From NCBI RefSeq assembly GCF_950023065.1, contig NC_088681.1, positions 6,138,001-6,202,000 on the forward strand: a stretch of 64,000 bases of DNA, in the 5' to 3' direction. Source of the stretch: Planococcus citri. Its lineage: Eukaryota > Arthropoda > Insecta > Hemiptera > Pseudococcidae. The stretch's first letter is position 1, and the number at the start of each line of letters is the position of its first letter. Positions 20,362 to 30,455 of the stretch are shown one piece after another. A program made the translations under genes and the position numbers. Below the pieces are notes generated by a model. The model worked only from the letters and a program-made list of their open reading frames with translations. It did no database searches and was not told where the DNA came from.

Positions 20362-21372
20362 TCACTTCCATGTTTGCCACTTTTCCTCGATACCTTGTTC
20401 TTCTTCCAACCTGTCTTCCTTTTGCTTTTCCAGTTCTTCTTGGAATTTCTTTTGAACTTCTTTTGATTTGATTTTTGCAATGTCAAGTTGTTGGTATCGT
20501 TCTTTGCTCTTCTTCTGGCTCTTCAAGACTAGCTGGCATTTTGCAGCCAGTAGTTTGTGGTCAGAGTTGCAGTCAGCACCAGGATATGTGTGACAGTTCT
20601 TCACTGTGTTCCTGAATCTTCTTTTTACAAGTATATAGTCTATCTGGTTTCTGACTCGATCTCCAGGACTGACCCAAGTGTATAATCTTCTTTCATGCTG
20701 CTTGAACCAGGTATTGCATATTACTAGATCGTGTCTTTCAGCAAACTCTACGAGCATTTCACCTCTTTCATTCTGCTCTCCAAGTGCGTATCTCCCTGCA
20801 ACTTGGCTGCCATGATCCTTCCCAACTTTGGCATTGAAGTCTCCCATCAAAAACACAACATCATTGTTTTTCGAGCATCTCATCACTTCTTCTAGGTCGT
20901 TGTAGAAGTTGTTGATTTCTGCTGTACTGCTTTCCGCTGTTGGCGCATAAACTTGAATTATCACCATTGGTTTTGGCTTGACCTCCAATCTCACGAGTAG
21001 TATCCTCTCTGATTTTGGAATTATGGCACTGATTTTATCGCTGATTCTGGTATGTATTAATATACCCACACCTTGTTCGTGTGTGTCTTTCCCAGCGAAG
21101 ATCATTTCATAATTCTCATCTACCCGGTATCTACCGTTTCCAGTCCATCGGGTCTCACTTACTCCTAACACGTCGATTTGCAATCTCCTGGCTTCTTTAA
21201 TTACACTAGCAAGTTGTCCAATTTTATACAAAGTTCGTACATTCCAGGTTGCGACGTTGATGTTGTTCCGCCTTGTTTTAACTCCGCGTATTCTTAGCAC
21301 CCTATCCGGCTGCCTTGGCGGATGAGGATCAGCCTGACGGAGACTTAGGGCCATTGCTAAATTGATGTCCAT
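20362..21372 (-). CDS. RTE-1 apurinic-like endonuclease domain
   Basis: The 336 codons hold the exonuclease-endonuclease-phosphatase fold used to nick target DNA for target-primed reverse transcription. Visible motifs: ATWNVRTLY near residues 41-49, SETRW near 72-76 (metal-binding glutamate), VYAPT near 141-145, LMGDFNAKVG near 175-184, TWVSPGDRVRNQIDYI near 232-247 and the C-terminal SDHKLL near 270-275. All expected catalytic residues seem present. The ATG at 21372 is about 460 bp from the element's 5' end. The frame ends at TGA (20364-20362). The next codons continue in the same frame into the RT, so the domain was originally the N-terminus of a protein of about 970 residues. Confidence 0.9.
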   Translation of the reverse strand: MDINLAMALSLRQADPHPPRQPDRVLRIRGVKTRRNNINVATWNVRTLYKIGQLASVIKEARRLQIDVLGVSETRWTGNGRYRVDENYEMIFAGKDTHEQGVGILIHTRISDKISAIIPKSERILLVRLEVKPKPMVIIQVYAPTAESSTAEINNFYNDLEEVMRCSKNNDVVFLMGDFNAKVGKDHGSQVAGRYALGEQNERGEMLVEFAERHDLVICNTWFKQHERRLYTWVSPGDRVRNQIDYILVKRRFRNTVKNCHTYPGADCNSDHKLLAAKCQLVLKSQKKSKERYQQLDIAKIKSKEVQKKFQEELEKQKEDRLEEEQGIEEKWQTWK

Positions 21373-21836
21373 ATAATTCTAGGGAAATATAATGGTGTTG
21401 GTTTCCCGTTGCCTTCCACCATGATTTTCTGTTGGGGTTTACTCCCTTAGCCGAATTTGCCAGTTTTTAGGCGCTGGTATTCGCCTACTCACTCTGAAGC
21501 TCTTGCGCTTCCCTGGGGCTGGAACGAGTGAGTTGTTGGTGTTCTGCAGCTCTTATGCATTCTTGTTTGTAATCCGGATTTATGTAGAGGCTTGGCCTTC
21601 GACTTGCCACTCCTCCCCGTCGTTCCACCAACTGGAGAATTCTGCTTTAGCCATGTTTATCGATTCCGAGTCCATCGAACAGCAACATGTTACCACTCCG
21701 CACGACGTGGACGCGCAGAATACCCCTGGTGTTGTCTTCGCCTTCTCATCTGTCCTGGGGGACTGGCTCCTCTTGATGATCCGAGCTACTACCTAGAGAC
21801 TACCTCTAGCGACAACAACCTGTGCCCTCGCGGAGC

Positions 21837-21847
21837 ATAATATTGCT
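21837..21847. repeat. LINE target-site duplication, right copy
   Basis: Exact copy of ATAATATTGCT at 18390-18400, marking the 5' junction of RTE-1. Confidence 0.9.
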
Positions 21848-22265
21848 AATGACGCGTGATTTTCTTATGGATAAGTGTGTTGTCATATTGTTATGCCCCA
21901 TAAATGTGTACCAAAATGATGCATATGCAGAGTGCGCAAAAATACCGTGTAGGTACCCTCAAAAAAGTTTCAAGTTTAATAGCCGGGCATATGATAATAG
22001 GAATAATTTCCCCTTCCCTGCGATCCATTAGAATAACTTTTATTTTAAAGGGGACATCCGCAGGAGTAATTTAATGTAAAACTGCTACCAAAAAAAAGTT
22101 GGACCTGCTAACAAAATTGTAGCCGTTTCGATTAAGAGGTTAGCTGAAATCGCAGATTTTGCTTTCCAACATAGGATTCACACAACATTTTTTGAACTGG
22201 ACAGAGCTGCATCGAAAGAGCATGCAAAAATTCATCACCAGATGAAATTTCAAGAGCAAAAGTGT
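21848..22265 (-). other. displaced upstream flank of Z4 (type A)
   Basis: This is the intron block (AATGACGCGTGATTTTC) and the type-A block (about 21975-22110), followed by a forward spacer arm (ACAAAATTGTAGCCG, AATCGCAGATTTTGC). Before the LINE arrived it lay directly upstream of the Z4 acceptor. No gene. Confidence 0.5.
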
Positions 22266-22398
22266 GAAGACCTTAAATAAGTAATATTTCTGACTTTAAA
22301 CAAGTTAATTAGCCTACATGACATGTGCAGGGTTCTCTCCAGTGAGAGTACTCTATTTATTTTTTATAATATCTATGACGAAGTTGTGAGGTTTTAAC

Positions 22399-22919
22399 CA
22401 GGGATGTTCCTTTACATGTATAAAATAACTTTTTTTTTACATTTACACGAAAAACGTGTAAATTTACACTTTTCATGTAAATTTACACCACATATGTGTA
22501 AAATAATTCAACCAATCAGAAATCAAGAATAAATGTTGATAACAGTGATAATGCGAAGATTGTGAACGAATTTAGGATTGTTTTGAGTTATTAACACTCT
22601 ATAAATGAGTATAAAATAAAGTTAAACCAATTAAAAACCTAGTAAATTTGTCCTATCCCATATCCCTATCTAAAATCAAAGAAGATGGCAATTTTTCATT
22701 CGAGTTCAGACATGGTTTAGACTTGGCATAATGCATGCATTATCACTTATCATTACCATTTATTCAAGATTCTAAGATTCTTAACACTAATAATAATGTA
22801 TACAGCTATATACCATTTGATTTTTCACGTTTTTTGACATATTTTTTGGCTAAAATGTAAATTTACACTGTGTAAAAAAAAGGAGTTTTTTACACGTGTA
22901 AATTTACGGAACATCCCTG
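22399..22919. mobile_element. 521-bp hAT-type element, 8-bp duplication
   Basis: The ends CAGGGATGTTCC are perfect 12-bp inverted repeats. The 8-bp duplication GTTTTAAC flanks it (22391-22398 and 22920-22927). The empty site is preserved in the other ORF1 copy (GTTAAAACCTCAC near 53377), which confirms the insertion. Subterminal palindromes TGTAAATTTACA repeat at both ends. No transposase. Confidence 0.95.
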
Positions 22920-22927
22920 GTTTTAAC

Positions 22928-24451
22928 TGATGGATGTTTCTTTGCTTTGATCTTGTTTTGTGTGTTTTCAACTTGAGAAATTCTTTTATCCATTTTTTTA
23001 AGCAGTTCCCAAATGTCTTTTAAGCTCGCCTGCTCTTCTAGTTCCACTGGTTCATCCGATTCATCCGTGTTATTCTTTGGAAGGTTTCTTTTGACAATTT
23101 TGGCTTGTTCAGGTTTCTGAGTTGTTATCTGATCCTGGCTTTGAGTGGTCCTTTGCTTGACACGATCAATTATTGTCATCTTTGGTTTAGATATAGCAGC
23201 AATTTTTGCTTGACATACTTGACACCCTCTCCAGTTGGCTGTATGATCACCATCACAATTGGCACACTTGGCAGGGCCTTCTTTCTTCTTCCTACATTGC
23301 TTTGTTTCATGGTCTAATCCACACTTAACGCATTTGGGTTTCCTTGCACAGTATGTTTTGGTTTGACCAACCTGCTGGCAGTTTTTACATCGAGGTAGCT
23401 CCCTCTTTTTTGCTGGAGGTTCTACCTTCACTTTAATGTGCAACAAGAACCCCATTTCATAAAATGGTCTTGTTGTTTTCTTTTGGGCTAAGATATACAT
23501 AAAAGAGTGGTAATGCCACCTTATATGATTTCTTACTCACAATTTCTCCAGATACATCTTTTTTCACCTCTGTTTTTTTAATAATTACATTGGTGACATT
23601 AATGGCATCCTGTCCAATTTTAATCAATTCTAATTTGATATCCTCGGGTGAAGTGGAGGGGTGTAGCCCTCTTATAACTATCTGATAGGGTTTATCTTGT
23701 TTCAACTGATATGTATGGTGCCCAATTCCATACATTTCGTGACTAAGATTCTTCCTTATAGCCTCCAGTGCCCTATACACTCCTCTAAAGCTTTGCTCAT
23801 TTGAGCATGCTATTTTAACATCTCGATTAGAAAGTTTGCATTATAGGGGTTTCACACTCTTCCATGCTTTCCTTTAAATTCCACTTACGTAAATAGGTGG
23901 AATACGTTTCTTTTTGAGTTTTTCACTGTAAGTTTCTTTTGACTGGATATATTTGAAGAGCTCTATTCCAAAGTGGGTTAAGTCATTTTAAAAAAAAAAA
24001 ACACGTTTTACAGAGATTTTTACTTCAAAAGTGAGTAAAGTCATCGATTTTTCAAAATGATTTTTTCTAGAAGCAATTGTTCAATGTCCAAAGAAAGGAA
24101 AGGTGCACCGACCTTTCGAAACAGAACAAATTTTAGCAACAAAAATTTTAAACGCATTTTTTGGGGAAAAAAATGACTTAATCCACTTTGGAATAGAGCT
24201 CTTCATTTAATGCTGTCTATTGTCATATTGCTATGATTTTCCTCTGACTCGTCTGTTGATGTTTGTTCGCTGAGATGGTTTTCATCCTCTTTTGACTTAG
24301 ATTGATAGTGAGCTACTACTTCCCGTAAGTGGTTGATTTGCCTCTGCTGTTCTTCTAACTGTTTTTGTTGAAGTTTATTCTGTTTCACAATGTCACTGTA
24401 CATAGCTGTTAGCTGGTTGTATGTGGGATCGCCATCGTTCATACCCATCAT
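22928..24451 (-). pseudogene. LINE ORF1 (gag-like, CCHC zinc knuckles), disrupted
   Basis: The N-terminus MMGMNDGDPTYNQL (24451) is followed by a Q/K-rich predicted coiled coil. After the 250-bp insertion comes an RNA-binding-like region (VIRGLHPSTSPEDIKLELI) typical of the domain preceding C2HC knuckles in Jockey-clade ORF1. Three knuckles follow: CKNC...C (its histidine changed to Q here), CVKCGLDHETKQC and CANCDGDHTANWRGC. A C-terminal acidic/coiled segment contains LKDIWELLKKMDKRI. Frameshifts lie near 23470 and at the nested elements. Such proteins bind element RNA in the ribonucleoprotein. Not functional as it stands. Confidence 0.8.
23955..24204. mobile_element. 250-bp terminal-inverted-repeat element, TSD ATTT
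   Basis: The ends GAAGAGCTCTATTCCAAAGT are inverted at the other side, with ATTT on both flanks (23951-23954 and 24205-24208). The empty site exists at about 52314-52332 in the other ORF1 copy. Same family type as the elements at 1226 and 5976. Confidence 0.9.
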
Positions 24452-24612
24452 AGTTCACTTTCACTATTTACATTCCGAACGCGCAGTATTTTAATTGTTT
24501 ACAAATAAAAACACTCAAATAGGTAAATTGTAAATCGTTTCTTATGCATATGTGCTGCCACAAACACAGCAAAATATGTGCATCATAATACTTTTACCTC
24601 CACGAACTACAA

Positions 24613-25987
24613 AGTCAAAAATGAGACAAAAATCAAAATTTTATCAAATTGAACTAAAACGTCGAAATTTGAGATACCAATAATACCGTATTTCCGACCT
24701 GCAAAATCGATTGGAAATGGTTTCCATCCATTTTGAGCAGTTCTAAAGCCTGCCGCAAGTTTTTGAAACTAAATTTCATAAAATGGAGTTGGAATTAATG
24801 TCAAAAATAGGATGTAGACTGAATTTCGTATTTGTTTCTCAAACCGAGGCGGAAGGGCAATTTTTCAAATTTTCTAAGATCGAACGAACAAATTCATTTC
24901 ATAATCAGCTTAGACAATTTCAAAAATAATTATAAGGATAGGCGAAAATATGTTTCGGACTAGAATATGCTGATTTTGAAAAAAGCAACAGATACCTTAT
25001 CCGCCACAGAGGTTCAGAAAGTACCTGAAAGCATTAAAACAATGTACTTGAAACCGCCTGCAGTCGACCTCACAGTGCAGCGTATTGAAATCAGTTTTCA
25101 GGAAGAATTTCGGCGGATCAACTCCATTTGGTGAAATTTTGTGGAAACATAAAGTTTCAAAAATCTGCTGCAGGCTCCAGAACTGCTCAAAACTGCTGGA
25201 AACCGTTTTCTATCGATTTGACAGATCGAAAATACGATACATCTTGATTTTTCCCCTCATTTTTGGCTTAAATTTGATTCTCAAAAATTCATCAAAAATC
25301 GAGATAATAGGCTACACTTTAGCACTTGAAATTTTGGCTGGTGATCAATTTTTGCATGCTCTTTCAATCTGGAGTTGTCCAGTTCAAAAGGATAAGTAGG
25401 AAAGGTAATGTGAGATTTTCGCCATAATAATATGTATAGATTGAAATTGTTCCTAAAAATATTTTCCTCAGAAAATCAAATCGAAGAACTTGTAAATAAC
25501 CTTTTTAGGTTAGGAACAAAAAAAAATGGTGAAAAAAATTTATTTTCAGAGGTGGGCTAAAGGTGGGGGAAAAATTGTCCACAAAATAATGCGTCAACTC
25601 CAGAAGTCTTATTTTAGAACTTGACTGATTCGTGATTCGTTCAGAAAATCGCAATAGAATTTCAAAAAAATAAATCGACTTTTGAATTGAGATACGAGTA
25701 TAAATGCTGTAATTCACTCTGATTTTATTTCAGTACCTTCATTAATCGACAGACTTTGAAAAAAGAAAAAAACCGTCAAACATCAAAATACATTCGTGTA
25801 TTTCTTCTCATATCAGTAGAAGCACAAGTCGGATGTCAAATTAGGCATTAAATAGGCGCCAATCTCTAAGAACAAGCTGAATTATAGAAATCGCTTAAGT
25901 ATCAAGTCGACGTTTTTTTCACGTTGATAAAAAAAATATGGATCTGAACAAGTGTACACATTCAGGTAGGTAAACAATTATTGAAAT
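24613..25987. repeat. spacer repeat pair and 3' flank of Z5
   Basis: A forward arm (24613-25085, CAAAATCGATTGGAAATGG near 24703) is followed by a reverse arm (25086-25400, CTATCGATTTGACAG near 25210). The Z5 3' flank (25800-25987) has TTTTTTTCACGTTGATAAAA at 25913-25932. No gene; the ORF at 25085-25399 is a translation of the reverse arm. Confidence 0.5.
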
Positions 25988-26590
25988 TCAAGTACATTTA
26001 GATGATATGTGATTGGCTAAGGTGAACTTCTTACGGTATTTGTTGCCGCAATGGGCACACTCAAAACGAAGGCCCTGCACGTGGATACGTTCGTGCGATG
26101 CCCTATAGCGATTTTGCTTGAATTGTTTGTTGCATATGCGGCATTTAAAGGGTTTCTCTTCACTATGCGTCCGTTGGTGCCGATTAAGATAGTCTTTTCG
26201 AGTAAACCGTTTGCTACACGTTTGACAAGAAAACTGCTTCACACCGGAATGTAGTTTCTGGTGTCTGATGAGATGATGTTTATAGGAAAACTTTTTCCCG
26301 CAAACAGCGCACTCAAAAGAAGCTCCTTCCACATGCACGCGTTCGTGCCTCAATTTATGGCGATAGTGCTTGAATCGTGTGTCACAAAGGCGGCATTTAA
26401 AGGGTTTTTCTTCATTATGTGCCAATCCATGTGTAATAAAAGCGCTTTTATAGGCGAACTGTGTGTCACCGACTTGGCAGTGAAACGGCTTCGTATGTTC
26501 ATGCTGATGTCTTGTCCAATCACGTTTATAGGAAAACTTTGTACCACAAATATCGCAGCAGTAAGGCAATGAATCCCGCTGTACCTTTGC
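25988..26590 (-). CDS. Z5: 7-finger C2H2 zinc-finger terminal exon (type B)
   Basis: Acceptor TTTTTTTCCTGTGCAG; the leader AKVQRDSLPYCCDICG lacks the Met codon present in other type-B exons (an in-frame loss of one codon), so it has no start codon before finger 1. Six of seven fingers are complete. Finger 2 reads FHCQVGDTQF, with its second cysteine replaced by glycine, and should not fold. The last finger is C2HC (FECAHCGNKY...HISSKCT). Helices: finger 4 YKHHLIRH, finger 5 RKDYLNRH (close to Z7). The hAT-type element at 26773 lies 180 bp upstream, in the intron. Confidence 0.85.
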   Translation of the reverse strand, partial: AKVQRDSLPYCCDICGTKFSYKRDWTRHQHEHTKPFHCQVGDTQFAYKSAFITHGLAHNEEKPFKCRLCDTRFKHYRHKLRHERVHVEGASFECAVCGKKFSYKHHLIRHQKLHSGVKQFSCQTCSKRFTRKDYLNRHQRTHSEEKPFKCRICNKQFKQNRYRASHERIHVQGLRFECAHCGNKYRKKFTLANHISSKCT

Positions 26591-26772
26591 CTGCACAGGA
26601 AAAAAAGATCACATCGCGAATTACACAACCTTTTTCTTTTGAATAATTGTGTATTCAATAAGGAATAAAGCATATACAGGGTTCCCAAACGGAAAACATA
26701 CAGAATACCCCCTATAAAAGTTTTATGTTAAATATTTCGTTTGGTCACAGTGAATATAACAGGGGTGATGAC
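26591..26772 (-). other. upstream flank of Z5 (type B)
   Basis: Intron block AATTACACAACC followed by the type-B block (TTTCGTTTGGTCACAGTGAA at 26723-26755 region). The second half of this block continues after the hAT element at 27379. Confidence 0.5.
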
Positions 26773-27370
26773 TAGGGCAGAAGAATATATGCTCAAAAAA
26801 ACTGAAAATATGCGCATATTTTATGCGCTAATTTTGTCAAAAATATGCCAAAAAATTCCCTAAAAAGTCAAAATATGCCAAAATATTCCCATAATTTCCT
26901 ACACAATATGGGTATCATTTTACAGGGAAAAACAAAGTGAATTCGAAGGTAACAATAATAATTTTGATAAAGTGATAAATCTTATATTTTGAGGCAGTTT
27001 TTTATGCAGTGTTGACATTTTACATTCAAAAAAATGTGTGTTTCAAAAAATTACAAAAGATTACAAAAAAATCCACCCAAAAAAGATTGTGTTCAAAAAT
27101 ATACAAAGAAGTGAAATTTTGAAATTTTTTGAAAATATTCCCCAAAAAGAGGGAAAAACTGTAAAAATTGATTAAATATGCTGAAATATGCGCTAAAACA
27201 GGTAAAAATATGCTAAAACGTGCATTTATGGTCAAAATATGCTAAAATATGCCAAATAACATTGGCTTATTCGACTCGAAATCTCTTGATTCGCAAAGAT
27301 GTGTTGGATATTCTCTACCTAATACCTAGCACAGAAAAAAATATGCCAAAGAATATGTTCTTCTGCCCTA
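26773..27370. mobile_element. 598-bp hAT-type element, 8-bp duplication
   Basis: Ends TAGGGCAGAAGAA, inverted at the other side, with GTGATGAC on both flanks (26765-26772 and 27371-27378). The empty site survives near 58310 (GGGGCGATGACAACACACC). Many AAATATGC or ATATGCCAAAA motifs occur near both ends. No transposase ORF. Confidence 0.95.
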
Positions 27371-27378
27371 GTGATGAC

Positions 27379-28062
27379 AACACACCCATTTCACGTTGCC
27401 AATCTGTATTTTTAACAAAAAAAAAAAACATTCTTTAGGGTACTCGATATTTCTGAGGACCCTGTGGGCCATCTTATTTTTACGAGGAAATACACTCGAA
27501 AAAATGTTTATTTCATCAAAAAGTAGGTAAATTCTTAGGTGGCGCCATATTGGTCCTTTTAATTCAACCATCAACCTATTTCTGTATATCTACATCGAAA
27601 TTACGAACGGAAGTTGACTGATAGTTTTATAAAAATTCCGATGAACTGTTCGCAGCAGTGTTAATCAACTGCCAATGAAGCTTAACCCAATACACATAAT
27701 GACACAAATAATGTAATTACCTAGGATGGAACTGAAGAAACTAAAAAAGGAAAAAAAGCAATTTCAGGGGATTTTACATCGACTTCTGAGTTACCTACCT
27801 AAATCGAAAGCTACTCAGACCTTTTTTGCCTCTGAGAGTGTTTCTAGAAAAGAAGGCCCAAAGATTAAGAATCATTTTCGAAAAAATGGTGTTTTTTTTC
27901 GCTCTAGCCACTATTTGATCTGTTTTGAGAAAAGTGGCCCAGTTCCAAAATGTAGCATTTGAGATTTTTCGTTGATCTAAGTCATCTCCACTAGAATCCA
28001 AGACTACTTATATTTTGTCATAAGCCAATAAGAATAACTGTCACCATTAAAAATCCATTATC
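27379..28062. other. type-B flank and conserved unit blocks
   Basis: Continuation of the Z5 flank: TTGCCAATCTG, then the ACTCGATATTTCTGAGGACC block (also near 40858 and 58374), then a GGTGGCGCCATATTGG block (also 58480) and a CCAGTTCCAAAATGTAGCATT block (also 37000). No gene. Confidence 0.45.
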
Positions 28063-28070
28063 ATGATGAC

Positions 28071-28734
28071 TAGGGCAACCCAATATATTTTTTTGAATAT
28101 TTTTTTGTTGCACTCCGATTACAAATGTAACAAAATCATTTTATGTTTCAGAAAATTGCCTTTCATTTAAGACCTACTTCATTTCGAATATTTTCGAATA
28201 TTTTGCCTTCAAATGAATATTTTCACATATTTGATTGCTATTTGAATATTTTTGTCTAAAATTACCACATATTTCGCAATTTATCGAATATTTTTGAATA
28301 TTTTGGAAATTTTTGCATTTTGAGAATTGCAACGCAGGAAACGTCATTTTCACAGAATGTTGAAGATGAAAAAAATGGCTATTTTTAATGATGATGATAT
28401 TGATGATTGATGAAAATCATGATGAAAATTGAATTTTAAATTAAGCTTTGATTTTTTTTCTTTTTTTGACGATCAAAATAGAATTTTAATTCAACAATTT
28501 TGTTCCATTTTGCGAAATTGCGAATAGTGCATGTGATTTAGGAAACAAAACCCAACGATGTACCCATTTTTGTAATGTGCTTGTAAAGGCGAGTGAAACG
28601 ATACCAAATTTGATTTCGAATATTTTCGAATATTTTAGGAGTAATCGAATATTTTTGTCGAATATTTCACCTCAAAAAATCGAATATATATTGAATATTT
28701 TACCTTGAATGAGAGCATATTTTGGGTTGCCCTA
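28071..28734. mobile_element. 664-bp hAT-type element, 8-bp duplication
   Basis: Ends TAGGGCAACCCAA, inverted at the other side, with ATGATGAC on both flanks (28063-28070 and 28735-28742). GAATATTTT is iterated more than ten times in the two subterminal zones. It is distinct from but related to the element at 26773 (both begin TAGGGCA). No transposase ORF. Confidence 0.95.
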
Positions 28735-28742
28735 ATGATGAC

Positions 28743-29416
28743 ATAATGCAAACTCAATTTTGAGGGGTAGATATGAAGGGAGGGCGTTCGAAATTCTTGT
28801 AGGTATAACCTCAGTTGTTCACCACATCACCTTAGAAAATATTCACAAGAAAAACTTTGATGGCAATTAAGTATGGTATTTCAATAGGGTTCTAAAAAAA
28901 ACGAAGTTGGAGAGTGCCCCACCAAAAAAAACTTTGAATTTTTGGTGTTTAGGGGGCTGTTTCTTCGAAAAGAGAGGGGGTGGCAGGTCAAACATTTGTA
29001 TAGAGAGTTTTTACATCAAGGATGACTTTTTGGACCACTTTCGACTCATTATGGATCAAAGGCCATTTCACTCATCTTATAGGGGAAGACCCCTTAAAAA
29101 AACCAGTCCACAATCAAGTTGGAAGAATCTGTAATTCACTCTGATTTGAATGTGATAACTTCATTAAATTTATAGAATTTGAAAAAAATCAAACACCAAA
29201 CATAAGATACTTAGGTACGACGTGTATTTTTACCCATTTAATTTGTTGCACAAGTTGGGTACCTATTAATAAACGAAAGTACATATTTACACGCCGATCT
29301 CTAAGAATAAACGGAATTTAGAAATCAATAAAGTTTGAGGCCAAGTTTTTTCAAATTGAAAACGAAAACGAAAAAAATACAAAACATTGCATTTGTACAC
29401 AATTACTCGTAGATAG
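28743..29416. other. unit flank shared with 37040-37690
   Basis: The sequence around 28930-29110 (AACTTTGAATTTTTGGTGTTT, TTTTTACATCAAGG, CATTTCACTCATCTTATAG) is repeated at 37240-37400 upstream of Z7's 3' end, so the Z6 and Z7 units share a recent duplication. The Z6 3' flank begins near 29230. No gene. Confidence 0.5.
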
Positions 29417-29820
29417 TAGTGTTGTTCAAACACCCGGTTTCTCGGACAACCGGTTGTTTTGATAATATGATCCGGGTACCCGGGTGGCAACCGGTTCCGA
29501 CCTCAAAAATTGATGAAAAATGAAAAAATCAAGAAAAATTGCGATTTTTAAGCTAAATTTAGCGAAATGTCGATGTTTTAATTCAAAGACGACGCGAATC
29601 TACAAATTATTACTGCCGAAAATCCGAAATGTCAAATAAATAATTTTCTTAGCGAATATTGAATTTTGATAAAAAATCGCGGACATTCCTAATTTCACAA
29701 CATTCATTTACTTTTTCAATGAAATTTCAAACCGGTTGCGAATCCGGGTACCCGGTTGCTCCCCAACCGGGTGCAAATTTTATGGTGCAACCGGTTGACC
29801 CGGTTGTTTGAGCAACACTA
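29417..29820. mobile_element. 404-bp hAT-type element, 8-bp duplication
   Basis: Ends TAGTGTTGTTCAAACA with one mismatch between arms; GTAGATAG on both flanks (29409-29416 and 29821-29828). ACCGGTT and CCGGGTACCCGG palindromes repeat in both subterminal zones. It lies just 3' of the Z6 stop. Confidence 0.95.
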
Positions 29821-29846
29821 GTAGATAGGTACCTAGTCGGTGAAAT

Positions 29847-30455
29847 TTAAGTACATTTAGATGATATTATGTGATTGGCTAAGTCGCGCTTATGGCGGTA
29901 TTTCTTACCGCAATGGGCACACTCAAAACGAGGGCCCTCTACGTGGTTACTTTCGTGATCTGACCTATTGCGTTGATGCTTGAATTGTCGGTTGCATATG
30001 CGGCATTTGAAGGATCTCTCTTCACTATGCGTCCGTTGGTGCTGAGTGAGAACCTGTTTTTGAGCAAAACTTTTGCTACACGTTTGGCAGGAAAATGGTT
30101 TCACACCGGAATGTAATCTCAGGTGTGAAATGAGATTCTGTTTATAGGATAACTGTTTTCCGCAAACAGTACACTGGAAACAATCTCCTTTCATATGCAC
30201 GCGTTCGTGATCCAATCTATTGCGATTGTACTTGAATCGTGCGTCACAAATGCTGCATTTGTAGCGTTTGTTTTCACTATGCGTCACTCCATGGTCAATT
30301 AAGGATCTTTTAGAAGCAAACTGTTCGTCACAGATTTTGCAGTGAAACGGCTTCGTATGTTCATGCTGGTGTCTTGTCCTATCACGTTTGTCGGTAAACA
30401 TTGTACCACAAATATCGCAGCGGTAGGGGAATGAATTCCGAATCTGTACCATTAC
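29847..30455 (-). CDS. Z6: 7-finger C2H2 zinc-finger terminal exon (type A)
   Basis: Acceptor CCTGCAG at 30456; leader VMVQIRNSFPYRCDICG in the standard phase. All seven fingers have complete ligands. The final C2HC finger has one extra isoleucine (HIISSKCT), so its last spacing is H-x5-C instead of H-x4-C. Helices: finger 4 YKQNLISH, finger 5 QKQVLTQH, finger 6 HQRNRSDH. The ORF could be extended upstream to 30554, but those codons are intronic. A hAT-type element begins about 27 bp beyond the stop, in the 3' untranslated region. Confidence 0.88.
   Translation of the reverse strand, partial: VMVQIRNSFPYRCDICGTMFTDKRDRTRHQHEHTKPFHCKICDEQFASKRSLIDHGVTHSENKRYKCSICDARFKYNRNRLDHERVHMKGDCFQCTVCGKQLSYKQNLISHLRLHSGVKPFSCQTCSKSFAQKQVLTQHQRTHSEERSFKCRICNRQFKHQRNRSDHESNHVEGPRFECAHCGKKYRHKRDLANHIISSKCT

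Larger units (their letters stand above)
18401..21836 (-). mobile_element. near full-length RTE-type non-LTR retrotransposon (RTE-1)
   Basis: This 3436-bp minus-strand element is bounded by an exact 11-bp duplication (ATAATATTGCT). On the minus strand the 5' untranslated region runs from 21836, then endonuclease and reverse transcriptase are in one frame, then a very short 3' region ends in GACGACGACGAG. A short simple-repeat tail instead of poly(A), a single endonuclease-RT frame and a length of about 3.3 kb fit the RTE clade. One in-frame TGA at 20362-20364 interrupts the frame. A second, internally deleted copy is at 31435-32275. Confidence 0.9.
22266..24612 (-). mobile_element. Jockey-like LINE copy containing only ORF1 (copy 1)
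   Basis: Homologous to the plus-strand copy at 51908-53590. Read on the minus strand: a 5' region, ORF1 from 24451, zinc knuckles, then directly the 3' region with CTCTCACTGGAGAG and ACATGTCATG, ending near 22266 without a preserved tail. No endonuclease-RT ORF2 lies between ORF1 and the 3' region. Two small elements are nested (22399-22919 and 23955-24204). Confidence 0.75.

Noticed and set aside
19532..20466. Plus-strand ORFs of 141 and 170 residues
   Set aside because: They are antisense shadows of the RTE-1 reverse transcriptase.
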